Shown one piece after another: positions 1 to 22,100 of a stretch of 64,000 nucleotides of DNA. The notes beneath the pieces were generated by a model. It was not told where the DNA came from. It did no database searches and was given only the letters and a program-made list of their open reading frames with translations. The position numbers were made by a program, and so were the translations under genes. Each line of letters starts with the position of its first letter. Position 1 is the first letter of the stretch. The stretch is from Megalobrama amblycephala (Eukaryota > Chordata > Actinopteri > Cypriniformes > Xenocyprididae), in NCBI RefSeq assembly GCF_018812025.1, contig NC_063051.1, forward strand, positions 3,372,001-3,436,000, in the 5' to 3' direction.

Positions 1-108
1 TCACTCATTTAATGCAGCAAATGATTAACGTCATTCATTTGCATAAAATTTGCATTTGATGGACAGCCCTAATTATAAGCTGTACTCGTTTAATCTGTCA
101 AGTGATGA

Positions 109-8750
<8,642 letters not shown>

Positions 8751-9032
8751 CCATCCCACACACACACACACACACACTGACGGACTCGACATCCTGGCAA
8801 CTACCAGCGCGTAGTGTTGTATATATCTATACATATATAAATATCTATAAATATGAATATATAAGTCATAGATATGGTCCTGTACTAATACCGAGGGGGT
8901 TGATGACATTTTATACTGTTTTCTTTTTAAATGTACGAGACGGCGTCTCAGAGCAATGATGAGCACAGTCAGTCCATCCCAACCTGCGGTCTGTGGGCGT
9001 GGCTCCGTGACTCCACCCACTGACAGTATATA

Positions 9033-9073
<41 letters not shown>

Positions 9074-9640
9074 ACACGCGGACGCAGCTGAACTGGCCTC
9101 CCGACGCGCCGTTTCATTCACCCCTCTGTTTACAGACGTAGGTTTGCACAAAGGCAGCAGCGAGGCCGAGCGCTTCCTCCGGCTGCTCCTCTTCCTCTAG
9201 ATGTGTCCGTCTCTCCCAGTGAATCCTCCCGTTGTCCGGCAGCGAGCGCCTGTGCGGCCACATCCTCTCTGAACGGACGACTTCCCTCATGCCCTGTGTA
9301 GTGACGTGTTTGTAAATTGTCCTGGATTTGATTTCTTGTGCGGAACGGGGAGGAAAATATTCATTCCTAGATCGATCCTTTCAGAAAATGTGCTGTCTTA
9401 AGAGTATTATTGTTTTACTCCGAGAAACCCAGAGGATTTTATTGTGTGTAAATGTTTCAATGGTGCGTACCTTTTGCGATTGAAATGAAGTAGTGTGTGC
9501 ATAAACAACTGAACAGACTGTGTGAACTCTTCATTTCATATTGCCCTGTGTAAATTCCTCTGCAAATGACGAAACTGCTCTTCGAAATGTTTTTTTTTTT
9601 TTATCTATTTCCTTTCATGTGTTGAAAAAGTAAATTGCTT
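8751..9640 (+). other. cask: cask 3' UTR (extent uncertain)
   Basis: Follows the cask stop codon. Contains CA tracts (about 8757-8778 and 9035-9080) and AT-rich sequence. No canonical AATAAA or ATTAAA was found before the repeats begin, so the transcript end is unknown. Confidence 0.5.
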
Positions 9641-9673
9641 TTGAAATCAGGTCATGCATGTTGTTTTTGTCAG

Positions 9674-9674
<1 letters not shown>

Positions 9675-9708
<34 letters not shown>

Positions 9709-9806
9709 GGGATAAAACTGCTCATCTTTCTCCAGCAGATGGTGCTGTTTCACACTCATATTCTAATGCACATCACGTGGTGTCTGTATTCAGGAACAAT
9801 CCAAAT

Positions 9807-9841
<35 letters not shown>

Positions 9842-9851
9842 CTCTGTAAGT

Positions 9852-9888
<37 letters not shown>

Positions 9889-9946
9889 TATGTAAGAGTG
9901 TGTGTCTGAGTTAGTGTGTGTTTCTCTGTATGCAAGAGTGTGTGTC

Positions 9947-9984
<38 letters not shown>

Positions 9985-10042
9985 TATGTAAGAGTGTGTG
10001 TCTGAGTTAGTGTGTGTTTCTCTGTATGCAAGAGTGTGTGTC

Positions 10043-10073
<31 letters not shown>

Positions 10074-10128
10074 CTCTGTAAGTGTGTCTGTCTGTGTGTG
10101 TGTGTGTGTGTGTCTCTGTAAGTGTGTC

Positions 10129-10168
<40 letters not shown>

Positions 10169-10247
10169 TCTGTAAGTGTGTCTGTCTGTGTGTGTGTGTC
10201 TGAGTTAGTGTGTGTGTTTCTCTGTCAAGTGTGTGTGTGTGTCTGTC

Positions 10248-10280
<33 letters not shown>

Positions 10281-10351
10281 CTCTGTAAGTGTGTCTGTGT
10301 GTGTGTCTGTCTGTGTGTGTGTGTCTGAGTTAGTGTGTGTGTTTCTCTGTA

Positions 10352-10389
<38 letters not shown>

Positions 10390-10500
10390 TCTGTAAGTGT
10401 GTGTGTCTGTGAGTGTGTGTCTGAGTTAGTGTGTGTGTTTCTCTGTATGCAAGTGTGTGTGTCTGTCTGTCTGTGTGTGTGTGTGTGTGTCTCTGTAAGT

Positions 10501-10532
<32 letters not shown>

Positions 10533-10691
10533 TTGTATGTAAGAGTGTGTGTCTGAGTGAGTGTGTGTTTCTCTGTATGTAAGAGTGTGTGTGTGTGTTT
10601 CTCTGTATGTAAGAGTGTGTGTGTGTGTTTCTCTGTATGTAAGAGTGTGTGTGTGTGTTTCTCTGTATGTAAGAGTGTGTGTGTGTGTGTA
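9675..10691. repeat. (GAT)n followed by compound TG-rich tandem repeat
   Basis: A GAT tract at about 9675-9708 is followed by roughly 880 bp of TG dinucleotides interrupted by TCTCTGTAAGTGTGTCTG-type spacers. The end of the block, 10561-10680, is an exact 30-bp unit repeated four times (contains TTTCTCTGTATGTAAGAG). Long frames on both strands are repeat artefacts. It lies between cask and usp9x and stops about 150 bp before the usp9x promoter motifs. Confidence 0.9.
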
Positions 10692-10840
10692 TAAAGTCAG
10701 TGATCTGGTCAATAATTAACTGAATAGTGTTTTTTCTGCTTGTTCTATTCAGGAAATATACAGAAACTTTTAAATATTTTTCAAGCAAAAAAAAAAAAAA
10801 AAATGGATGGTAAAGCTTACGTTTAAACACGTGACTGACA

Positions 10841-10859
10841 TGACGTCATTGTCTTCCGG
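10841..10859. promoter_or_regulatory. usp9x: CRE plus ETS motifs, likely usp9x core promoter
   Basis: A perfect CRE palindrome TGACGTCA at 10841-10848 is followed 4 bp later by CTTCCGG (ETS-type) at 10853-10859, then GC-rich sequence. This is a typical TATA-less housekeeping arrangement. The sequence to about 11300 is CpG-rich. The transcription start is inferred, not seen. Confidence 0.6.
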
Positions 10860-10869
10860 GTCTTGCGCG

Positions 10870-11297
10870 CGCTGTCACTCACTGGCGCCTCCTGCAGGAA
10901 CAACAGAACAACACGCCGATGGAAGCTCTGGTCAATATTCTCACAGTTGAGGAGCACTGACAGTCTCAGCAGTGTTGTCTCAGTAGGGCACACTGGGGTT
11001 TGAGACGCGGCCGCAGACATTTAACGCTAAACATCAAACATTCTGGAAGAACCGAATATCCTCTGAGCGTTACTCCTCTGTCCGTTCACCGGGTGAGTTA
11101 GTGGTGATGGACTGAGGCTGGACGGTTGTCGTGAGGGGGGGGGGGTCTGGTGACGCAGGAAAAACAGCCGAAACGAGCAGACGAGACGGTGAAGCGGCGC
11201 GCGGAGCCACGAATGCGCGAGAACTCCGCGAAACACAGACGGACTGCAGAAGCGCGCCGCGGGTGAGCGCGCGGCGGAGAGTCGCGGCCGGTTGTCG
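10870..11297 (+). other. usp9x: usp9x non-coding first exon region (CpG island)
   Basis: CpG-rich interval with three consensus donor sites (GT at 11093, 11263 and 11298, each followed by GAG). Any of them could end an untranslated first exon that splices to the acceptor at 12968. Human USP9X also starts with a non-coding exon. Which donor is used cannot be decided from sequence. Confidence 0.5.
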
Positions 11298-11299
11298 GT

Positions 11300-12968
11300 G
11301 AGTTAATCATTGTTCAGTGACACTAACAAACATGAGCTCGCGCGTGAGACAAACTGAGACGCGCGCGGGACACCGACACATTCATCCGCTCCTGTGAACC
11401 GGTTTCTGTGTGTTTGCGGAGCAAAATGGCTGCTGACACACACTCACACGCCTGATTAAACTGACTGAACGCCTGTTTGGAGCTCATGCATGCGGTAAGG
11501 TTGGCGGAGGGTGTTTGACATGATTATCAGGCGGCTGACGCGCGCGAGGGAGCGAGCGGCGCGCCATTAATGAGGTGGAGCAGCGGTTAGCATGATAGCA
11601 CTGAAGCTAACAGGCCTCAATAACACCCGCTCGAGCACAATGACAGATTCACACTGTAACCGTCACCAAACGTGCGTTTATGCGCGTGTTAGAATGTGTT
11701 CGTGTTTGTTTGTTTGTTTGTTTGTCTGTCTGTCTGTGGTGATGTATATACACTATAAGAACGCGATGCTAATGCTAACTGTAGCGGTTACAGAAACCAT
11801 AAAAGTGATTCTTCTCAACATTAAACTGATAATATTGACTGTCTGTGAACTGATCCGTGTGCAGCTGACAGGAATGACATTAATGAAATAAGATTATATT
11901 TAGAGTGAAAGCGCTGAGTGTGTGTTTGCTCGTGAAGGTGATTGACAGCTCGTCATGTTGATATTTACATGCTTCATGTGTGTTCGAGGTGAGAAACATG
12001 TTTCACAATGAAGTCTCGACGCTTGTTGTGCAATTTCACCAGATATACAGATGTTTCTGACAGCTTAATCTCTAAATCAGGGCTTTTAGGTGACAAATAC
12101 GACCATCCTCACATTTAAAAGGAAGTTAAATGTGTATATATATATATATTATATAATATAATGTAAAATATAATTCATACTGTCAAATTCAACACTATAA
12201 ATATGAGTAAAATAGTATTTTGTTGTTTCATTAAGTTTATTTACTCACTGTATTACTGTGCTGTACTGCAAATGTATTATTTATTTAGATTATTTAATTT
12301 TTAAATCAATTAATTTATTCTAAAGTTCTTTATTTGATTTGTTTTGACTCTGTCTTCCTCTAAACTGACCCCTGAGGGCCCGTCTGAAAACCAAATCAAA
12401 CCAGTTTCTAGATTCATGTCTGATTCCAGCAGCTTCATTTGTGTTTTGATTTGGACTGAATGGTTTATTTGATACGTTGTTGCTTTTGTGTTTGTGTTTC
12501 TCATCAGAGGACACCTGTGTGACAGGAAGTGTGTTCATCTCACTTCCTGAAAGCGGCCGCTGAAGCGTGTGCAGATGTGCTTCAGAACCCTTCTTTACTG
12601 GTTCAGTAGTTCAGAACTGTGTTTGTGAGACTCCATCAGTGTTCGTTGTCACATCTTGAGCGGTTATGAGCATCAAACGTCATGTTTTTAATCTTTCTCT
12701 ATTTTAGTGACCCTTATAAGTGCCACACACACACACACACACACAGTCTTTAAATAGACCGCCCAGCGTCAGGACAGCAACGCGCGTCTGATGATGTTAA
12801 CAGAACAAGCGTGTCCGGTGTGTTTTATGCGTGTGTGTGGACGGACGAGAGCAGCTGGTCTTCAGCGGTTAAAGTTAGCAGGAGCACATCTGATCTACAG
12901 CCGGTTAAACTTGAACCCGTTCCTCAGCGCTTCTGCTCGTCTTCTGACCCCGTGTGTTTTTCTTGCAG
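11300..12968. other. usp9x: usp9x intron 1
   Basis: GC-rich start grading into AT-rich sequence, a CA tract near 12725, and a good acceptor (TTTTTCTTGCAG) ending at 12968. I see no other gene. Confidence 0.6.
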
Positions 12969-12971
12969 GTA

Positions 12972-13072
12972 ATGCGATGGTCTCTGCGGCTCGTCTTGAG
13001 CTCCAGGTGCTTCAGTCTCCTTCTCTCGGCCGCCGGAAACGAGTAGATTCTCGCCCGGCTCCCGCCACGTAA
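12972..13072 (+). promoter_or_regulatory. usp9x: Two overlapping upstream ORFs in the usp9x 5' leader
   Basis: If the exon begins at 12969, two upstream ATGs precede the main start at 13109. One at 12972 opens a 24-codon frame ending at 13046. One at 12977 opens a 31-codon frame ending at 13072, 36 nt before the main ATG. Both are in different frames from the main ORF, and the second has G at +4. Such uORFs usually lower translation of the downstream frame; this is inference. Confidence 0.5.
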
Positions 13073-13108
13073 TCAGACAAGATTGCCAAGATCTGCCCCA
13101 CGTCGAGC

Positions 13109-16100
13109 ATGACGGCCACTACCCGCGGGTCGCCCGTGGGGGGCAACGAGAGCCAGAGCCAAGCGCCCGACGGCCAGAACCAAACCCTGCTGCCCCAGAA
13201 CCAGGTGTGTGTGAGAGGCGTGACGTCTCGCAGGATGGACTTTCACACTGAACGCACTTCTGCATTGTTTTTCTGTGTAAAACATCCCTGTGCTGCAGCG
13301 TCTCGCTCATGACACAGTCCTGATTCAAATTAAAAGAAGCTCAACTTTTAAAAAATGTGCCTTTTTTCATTCCTCTGACCTGCATTTTTAACAGCAAAAA
13401 CACATTCTGTGCCTATAAGACCACATCTGCTGCACGTACCGCTTTAAACGCAGATTTCTATACATATGATGTGCATCACATGACTTTTCGAATAGCTCAT
13501 TTTCACAGTCCGCACTACAGCGTATTTTAAATGTATCCACTTGGGAGAGCAAAAAGATCAGTTTTCACACGTCTCAGTGTGAACAGAGAGAAAAAGATGC
13601 CTTTTCAGATTAGTGTAGTCTTACACCAGCTGATAACACGATCGAGATCAATTCATCAGTCAGTGAGATGATTCACAAGCCGGTTATTGAACAGCTCAGG
13701 CCCGTTCACACCAGCGCATGTTATCGTTCCGTTTATTCTCAGTTTTGTCGTCTGCCGCTTTAAATGCTGGAGCTCTTTACAGCAGGGTGGATTCTGATTG
13801 GCTGTCAATGTTTATATTGTTCATCTGCTGGAAAAATATAATGTTGTTATAGTGGATTTTAACGATAACTAGGTTGGAAAACACTGTCTGAAAACTGACC
13901 AATAGTTCTTAAAATGGAAACTGAATGAAAACAATCATTACACATAAAAAAGTGCTGAATCATGAAAATGTACACGTTCGTGTTAGTTTATCATTTATTA
14001 ACTGAAGTTAAGGGATACGACCTGTAAATGTAAAAATGTATTAGTAGCCTAAATGTTGAAATGATTAATACTTTAATAACCATCTTCATATAAACCCAAA
14101 CAGTCACGCTTAAAGATGGTCGTCTTCAAACATCTACAGGCGATAGCACTGAAATTAGACACACACACGTGTATTTTGTGTGAACTCTCACACTTTATTT
14201 GCTTCTGTTTTAGAACACTTGATGATTAGCTGGTCAAGATTACAATATGTGTCGCATTGACAATAACAAAATTTGTTTCTGATTAATATGTTTCTCTCGG
14301 CTGCATGAACATATCAGTCTGCTTTAAATATGCAACTTCGCTAACGATGCATAAAAGTGATCAGCAGGATATAAACTGATGGAAATAATCATGACGTTAA
14401 ACATTTGGGTCGTTTGTTTTTGTCTCTTGATGTCAGCGTCCTCGGCGGCAAACGCTGCAGCATCAAGTCAACAAATGAATTACTTTATAATGATATGAAA
14501 ACATGTACTGTAACCGTTTTAAATCCGCATCTGTAGTTTCCTCACGTGTCAAAACAAACTCCACGAGGCATCAGTGATAGTTTTTATTTCGCCTGTAGAG
14601 GTCGCTCTCGTACTGTATAACGACAGCGGACCCTTCTCAGCCGCTTTTGGTTATCGTGCTGCTTATTCAGCAGAAGTTGTTATCATTATAGTTGTGCTGT
14701 GAACTCTATTCTTTTACATTTAGAATGATTTTTAAAACTAAATTTTTATCGTCCTTGGTGTGAACAAAGCCGGCATCGATCAGCTGTTCCAAAGGTGGCA
14801 CAGAACTGGCATTAATGCTGCTCAGAGATGGAAAACTGTGTAGTCTGATGCTAGGAGTTGAGGTGGGTCAGCTAGTCGGGCTTTTATCCTGAATATTAAG
14901 CTGGCCTTAACTCGGCGCCTCATGTTAACCAGAAACATGACTAACTTCCTGTTGCCTGTGTTCAGCTCCCACATGACGCTGTGTTGTTGTTCTCTTTAGA
15001 CGCCCTCACCAAACTCCTCCAATGAGACGTCACCCATCAGTCCACCAGAGGAACCGGGTCAGGGAGAAGCCCCGCCCGCACAGGAAGAGGAGGAGCCTGC
15101 CTTCCCCCACACAGACCTGGCCAAGCTGGACGACATGATCAACCGGTCAGCAGCGGCGTCGCTCTGGAGTGTGTTGAGCTGGTTAGTGTTGGTTAGTTGT
15201 GTGCTGATGATGTGTTTCCTGTGGTTCAGGCCGCGCTGGGTGGTTCCGGTCCTGCCGAAAGGAGAGCTGGAGGTTCTGCTGGAAGCTGCTATAGATCTCA
15301 GTAAAAAAGGTCAGAGGTCACAAACATCAATTATTCATCGTATGATCGTAGATATTCAATCTAATTGAATGTGTTATTTGATAACTGCAATAATTGTGCG
15401 GTTTAAATGTTAATGTCGAGCGTTGTCGTGAAGGGCTGGACGTGAGGTGTGAGGCCTGTCAGAGGTTCTTCCGCGACGGCTTGACCATCTCATTCACTAA
15501 GATCCTGACGGACGAGGCCGTGAGCGGCTGGAAGTTTGAAATCCACGTGAGTGTGATGTGTTCGCCCGTGATCCGTCTGATCTGGTTTTTAAGTGTGCTT
15601 CATAAACGAGTGTGTCTGTCGTCCCGTTCCAGAGGTGCATCATCAATAACACCCACCGCCTGATCGAGCTCTGCGTGGTCAAACTGGCTCAGGATTGGTT
15701 CCCTCTGCTTGAACTGCTCGCCATGGCGACCAACCCGCACTGCAAGTTCCACATTTACAACGGCACGCGTCCGTCTGAGAGCGTCCCCGCAGGAGCGCAG
15801 CTCGCCGACGATGAGCTGTTCGCCCGGCCGCCCGACCCTCGATCTCCGAAGGTACAGGAGGAACGTGCTTCTGAACTGAATGGGATGATGGGATTGTTTC
15901 AGGCGCTGCTGTCACTGAGTTAACCCGTCTCTCTCTGATCAGTGAAGCGGCGTATAACAGCAGTATTCACACTCACAGGCATTTGTGTTCAGACAGGAAG
16001 ATGCACAAGAAATGTTTGATTTGAATGAGTTTAAAGTCATCATGAAACTGAAGTTGCTCTGGTCATCTCTATTGTGTCGTTTATCTGAGCAAAACAAACA

Positions 16101-19100
16101 AGAACAAATGTAGGGCGGGGCTTGATTTTGTCTGTGGAGAATTGATTAAATGGTTGTGGCTTGCTATTGGTGGATCTCATGTGAGTGACAGGTTGCCCCG
16201 CCCTCGCCATCAGAGAAGAGATTCTGATTCAAGATTATGAGGAGCATGAATTTAACACGATGATAAATCATTCCATAAAGACTAGAATTGTCAATTTTGA
16301 TTTCATGGTGACTTTAAAATCAAACACAGTCTGTGAAACAAATGAACCTCCTCATGGGAGAGTAGTTACTGGTGTAATTACATGTGACATTACATTTATC
16401 GATTTGTGTTCCCAAACACCAGCATCCGAAGGCAAGAGAACACGACAGCGTTTGTGTTTCATCTGCCGCTCTGAGACCAACTCAATTATTACTTCCGTTT
16501 TTAATACTGATATTTGCTCCAGTTTCCTGGGATGTGATGATTTTGTTCTCTTGAACACCTGAGATGGAAATGCTGCTTTATTTGCAAATGATTTATGCAT
16601 TATTTCAAGTTATATTCACAGCTTTGGATGGAAACACAGCTAGTGAGAAGTTATGAGAGTAATATTGAAGATGAATGAGCAGCAGTGTGTTTTTGTTCAG
16701 TCGTGACCTCGTGTCTGTGTCTCTGGTTCAGGGGTGGCTCGTGGACCTCATCAATAAATTTGGCACATTGAACGGGTTCCAGATTCTTCACGATCGCTTC
16801 ATGAGCGTTCAGGCCCTCAACGTGCAGATAATCGCAGCTCTCATCAAGTATGTTCCTCTGCATTCACGTCAAAGATCTGACGTCTCTCTCATTTCTGCAT
16901 TTGATCCTCAATGTTTCTCGATTTGTCTTCCAGACCTTTCGGCCAGTGTTACGAGTTCCTGACTTTGCACACGGTGAAGAAGTTCTTCTCACCCGTAATC
17001 GAGATGGTTCCGCAGTTTCTGGAGAACCTCACAGACGAGGAGCTGAAGAAAGAGGCCAAGAATGAGGCCAAGAACGACGCTCTGTCCATGATCATAAAGT
17101 CCTTGAAGAACTTGGCGTCTAGAGTTCCTGGTCAAGAGGAAACCGTCAAGAACTTGGAGATCTTCCGGTTGAAAATGATCCTCAGGTAAGAAGCTGTCAT
17201 CATGTTAATGTGAACGTTCATAGTTACAGCTTATGGAGTCTTTTCTCCTCTCGTCTGCTCTACAGGTTGTTGCAGATTTCCTCGTTTAATGGGAAAATGA
17301 ATGCGCTGAATGAAGTGAACAAGGTGATCTCGAGCGTGTCGTATTACACACACCGGCACGGCAACCCAGAGGAAGAGGAGTGGCTGACGGCGGAGCGGAT
17401 GGCCGTAAGAGCAGCGCTGCATCAATACACTGTCAATCAATCACCGGCTGCGTCTCAATCAGCTCCCTGTCGTCAGTCACTATATAGTGTACACGAGTTC
17501 AGGCACTGGTAAGGGCTGGTGTTCATAAACAGCAGAGGAACTGATGTCTTTCTGGTAGCGGCAGCTTTATTTATTGCCTTTTATCCCTGTCACATGTTTT
17601 AGTAATCATCCTAAATTAGGACTCAAAAGCTTAAACACTCAAAATTCACTGTGAAATTGGACGTTGGGTTATCAAGGAAGCTGTACTTTAAATCCTTTTA
17701 GCTGCTCAATTTTTGTGATATCAACTTCAAATTTGGAACACAACTTGGTTAGACGTACGGCTCTGATTTTATAGCAATTTCAGAGTCAAAATTATTTTGT
17801 AAAATATATATTTTATATAAAATAAAAATAGATCAAGAGACTAAATAGGTCTGTATTCAAAGCATTCATAAACTATAATCATTTCAGTCCAGATCTGTGA
17901 TCAAAACGAGGAACGATGGTTACATTATGAGAAACACTTGGATTGTTTCATTATCCTTTCAACATTTCAGCTGTAAATTAATTATAAATTGTAGCTAGAA
18001 TATGTTCATTAGCTGTCTAATGCATGTTTATGGTGAAATAAAATTAAATAACAATTTGTTTGTATTAAAACATCTGATGTGTATCGCACAATTTATGTTT
18101 CATGCTTAAGAATATAGTGAGCATTAGACTTGTGCCGATATTCGGTAATGCGATATATCACGATAATGAATATGCACAATATTGTTATCGTGGGCATTTC
18201 AAAATACCGTAAATAATAATTTATTACATATTAATGCATTATAAAAATTTTAATAAAATGCACAACACCGCTGTATTCTGCGTCAAAGAGACACACGCTC
18301 AGATGTAAACAAACCCCAGCGTGCACGAGAAGCACATGGCAGAAAGGAGACGCACTGAATGAAAGGTCATGTTCACTCTCTGACAGCAGAGGGCGCTGAT
18401 GGAACAGCAGAAATGCAGCGGTTACCCCGGAAACCCCGTAAACAAAGCGGCTGCTCTAGTGAAGTTTTTAAAATGCTTCAAACAGACATTCATTTTTTTG
18501 TAATCTCAGTGTTGTTCTTCACATCACCAAATACTTAAAGACTATTTATTTCCAAACTTAAACATTTTTATATTTTAATCTGGACTACAACATGCTCTAA
18601 TGATTAGAAATGTTCTGATTATTTGTTATTGTTCAGTAAAACTTTGAGACATACGGCTTCATTAGTAAACATGTTAATTCATTATCACTAAACTGACAAT
18701 GAAAAATACTTATAAAGCATTAATTATTCTTAAAGGTCCCGTTTTTCGTGTTTTTTTTGAAGGTTTGATTGTGTTTATAGTGTGCAATATAACATGTGTT
18801 CATGTTTCGCGTGTAAAAAAACACAGTATTTTTCACATAATTTACTTATCTGTATACCGCTGTTTCCACTGTCATAAAAACGGGCTGATGACTTCCTTGT
18901 TCTATGAAGTTCCTCCTTCAGAAATACGTAACGAGTTCTGATTGTGCCAGCGGTTCCTGTGTTGTGATTCGACAGCAGTTTAGCGCATCTTGCCCGGAAA
19001 GGTCACGCCTCTTACCATAACGTGGAGATGCACGCGCTCAGTGTTATTGTAAACATGTCTTTAATTTTACCCTATCAATCTGAGCCGGAATCAGACCCGG

Positions 19101-22100
19101 TGATTGGACTGCGGGATGAAAATAACAGCGTTTCGACGACATGGCGACAAACACACTCTACAAACGCAACTCTTGTGTATTCCTGTGGGCGGAGGTTAGT
19201 CAAAAAACTGTTTTAGTGACGTCATTAAAGAAGGAAGTAGAGGGATGTAGTCCAAACTGGCCGTTCGATGTAGGCGACTTCTGTTAAATAAAATATCTCG
19301 CTTGGCATTGAACTTTGAGCTTTAAAATTTTACAGATTTTATTTATACTCTAACAACAACATTACACACTAACTAAAGTTTGAAACATGGGATCACGAAG
19401 AACGGGACCTTTAATTAATGTTAATTTCTTACTGTTTAATAACATTACTAAAATCAAAATAACTTATTTAATGGACCTGAGATAAGACTAACAATGATCA
19501 GTTGTGTTTCTAACATTAACAAAAAATAATACTTTCTGTAACAAATGAAGCTATTGCTCAATCTTAGTTAATGCATTAAATAATGAGATCTTATTGTAAA
19601 GTGTTTCCTGTTGTTCTTTATGGCCTAATTCTTTTGCACTTTAATATTTTTATTTTTATTTTATATTTTTTATTGTATTATTGTACTTAAACATTCAGAG
19701 TTCTTTTTGTTATTACAAAGAGTTTTGCTGTTATACTATGACAATTTTTTTGCAACTTATTTCAATATCGTGAAATAATACCGTATACCGTGATAAAAGC
19801 TTCAGCAATTAATCGCAACATGAAAATTTTATACCGTCACATGCCTAGTGAGCATTGATGCTGGTTTTCATGGTGCATTGTGGGTGCGTTTAAGTGCGCT
19901 GGAAGGCTTTTGCGATTGAGGCGGCCCTTATCAGTGATCACTGGCTAGTGAACTAGGGAGCTGATTGAGACGCAGCCACTCATCCTGGTGTTCAGAGCAG
20001 CGCAGCTCAGCTGTGTCTGTGTGTGTTTCACTTCCTGTACTGATGTTGGTTGTGTGTGTCAGGAATGGATTCAGCAGAACCACATTCTGTCCATCGTGCT
20101 GAGAGACAGTCTGCACCAGCCGCAGTATGTGGAGAAGCTGGAGAAGATCCTGCGCTTCGTCATCAAAGAGAAAGCTCTGACCCTGCAGGACCTGGACAGC
20201 ATCTGGGCGGCTCAGGTATCAGTAAGATTTCAGAGCAGTGCAGTCACCTGACTATAACTCACAACAGTTAACAGGTTAGACTGTTGTTGCTGACATTTTT
20301 TCCACACCTCGTCCTCTGACACGACACCTCCCTGCTGCCGGACCAGAACGCTTCTCTGTGGTGTTTTCAGTTTCATTCTGATTCAGATTGATTGCTTTCA
20401 GAATGAAGTGTGTGGAAGAGGAGGTGTGGTTAATGATCTCCTCTGTCATGTTTTCTCAGGCGGGTAAACACGAAGCGATCGTCAAGAACGTCCACGATCT
20501 GTTGGCCAAGCTGGCGTGGGACTTTTCCCCGGAGCAGCTCGACCACCTGTTCGACTGCTTCAAGGTAACGCAGGACGGTTTGTAGCGCAGTGTTGTTGAG
20601 AGACGGATAACCGCTTGACTCTGGTCTCTGTGCTCACGGTCCTGCAGGCGAGTTGGACGAACGCAAGTAAAAAGCAGCGGGAGAAGCTCCTGGAGTTGAT
20701 CCGCAGGCTGGCGGAGGACGATAAGGATGGAGTGATGGCTCACAAAGTGCTCAACCTACTGTGGAACTTGGCTCACAGTGACGACGTGCCGGTGGACATC
20801 ATGGACCAGGCCCTGAGTGCCCACATCAAGATCCTGGACTACAGCTGCTCTCAGGTCTGAGCTCAGTGCAACATCATTCCCAGCATGCACCTGTGTGCTG
20901 TCACTCACCTTTCTGCTGTCGTACAGGACCGTGACACGCAGAAGATGCAGTGGATCGATCGGTTCATCGAGGAGCTTCGGACGAATGATAAGTGGGTGAT
21001 TCCGGCTCTGAAGCAGATCAGGGAGATCTGCAGCTTGTTTGGAGAAGCTCCTCAGAACGTCAGGTGAGTCGCTGAGCAGGTGTCTTCATCAGTCACCTCG
21101 TGTCTTCGTGCGATCGTCACACAAACTCCGTCTGTGTGTGTGTGTCATCAGTCAGACGCAGAGGAGTCCACATGTCTTCTACCGTCACGATCTGATCAAC
21201 CAGCTTCAGCACAATCACGCGCTCGTCACGCTGGTGGCCGAGAACCTGTCTGCGTACATGGAGAACATGAGGCAGTTCTCCAAAGGTGAGACAGGAAGCG
21301 CATCATTTAACTTTGACTAGCTACATTTACATGCACCCAAATGATCCATTAGTAATCGAACTGATGGCTCGATCGGATTGAAAAGCCTTGATGTAAACAC
21401 TCTAAAGGCTTGAATCCGTTCATTCTGATTCGAGGATATCTTGCGCACGTGTGCAGTGCAGATAAACATGTTTTACACAATATGAACATGTTTATTTACA
21501 TCTTATGAACTGGTCAGTGAAAGAGAATAATTACTAAATATTTTTGACATGTCAGCTCTTTTATTAGATATGTCATCAAGGCAAAGTAGCTCATTCTGAT
21601 CTCGGGAGCTACACATGCACAGAAAATGTACCATGAATTACAAACATGAGAAATTTAGGAATCTGAAATTGGCTTGACGAAAGTGATTCTTACTGTGATT
21701 CTTTGTCTCAGAGCATCCAGGGTTTGATCCTCAGACGGTGCGAGTGGGCAGCCGGTACAGCCATGTACAGGAAGTGCAAGAGAGACTCAACTTCCTGCGG
21801 TCAGTGATGCTCTTATCTCATACACAGGAAGATGTTTCACTGGTTTCCTGTTCTCACACAACTAACGTCTCGTATGCGTGTTCAGGTTTCTGCTGAAGGA
21901 CGGTCAGCTGTGGCTCTGTGCTCCGCAGGCCAAGCAGATCTGGAAGTGTCTGGCGGAGAACGCCGTCTTCCTGTGCGACCGCGAGGCCTGCTTTAAGTGG
22001 TACTCCAAGCTCATGGGTGACGAGCCGGATCTGGACCCGGATATCAACAAGGACTTCTTCGAGAACAACGTGCTGCAGCTGGACCCCACGCTGCTGACGG

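Larger units (their letters stand above)
17450..19978. mobile_element. Outer DNA element of a three-level nest (usp9x intron)
   Basis: Starts GGCTGCGTCTCAATCAGCTC and ends with the inverse (GAGCTGATTGAGACGCAGCC), giving a 23-bp terminal inverted repeat. Its body is split by the hAT element at 18125-19847, so its own length is about 0.8 kb. No clear target duplication; superfamily unassigned. Confidence 0.7.

Noticed and set aside
9756..10712. 318-codon minus-strand frame of Thr/His repeats and overlapping Val/Cys frames
   Set aside because: Pure translation of TG/CA tandem repeats.
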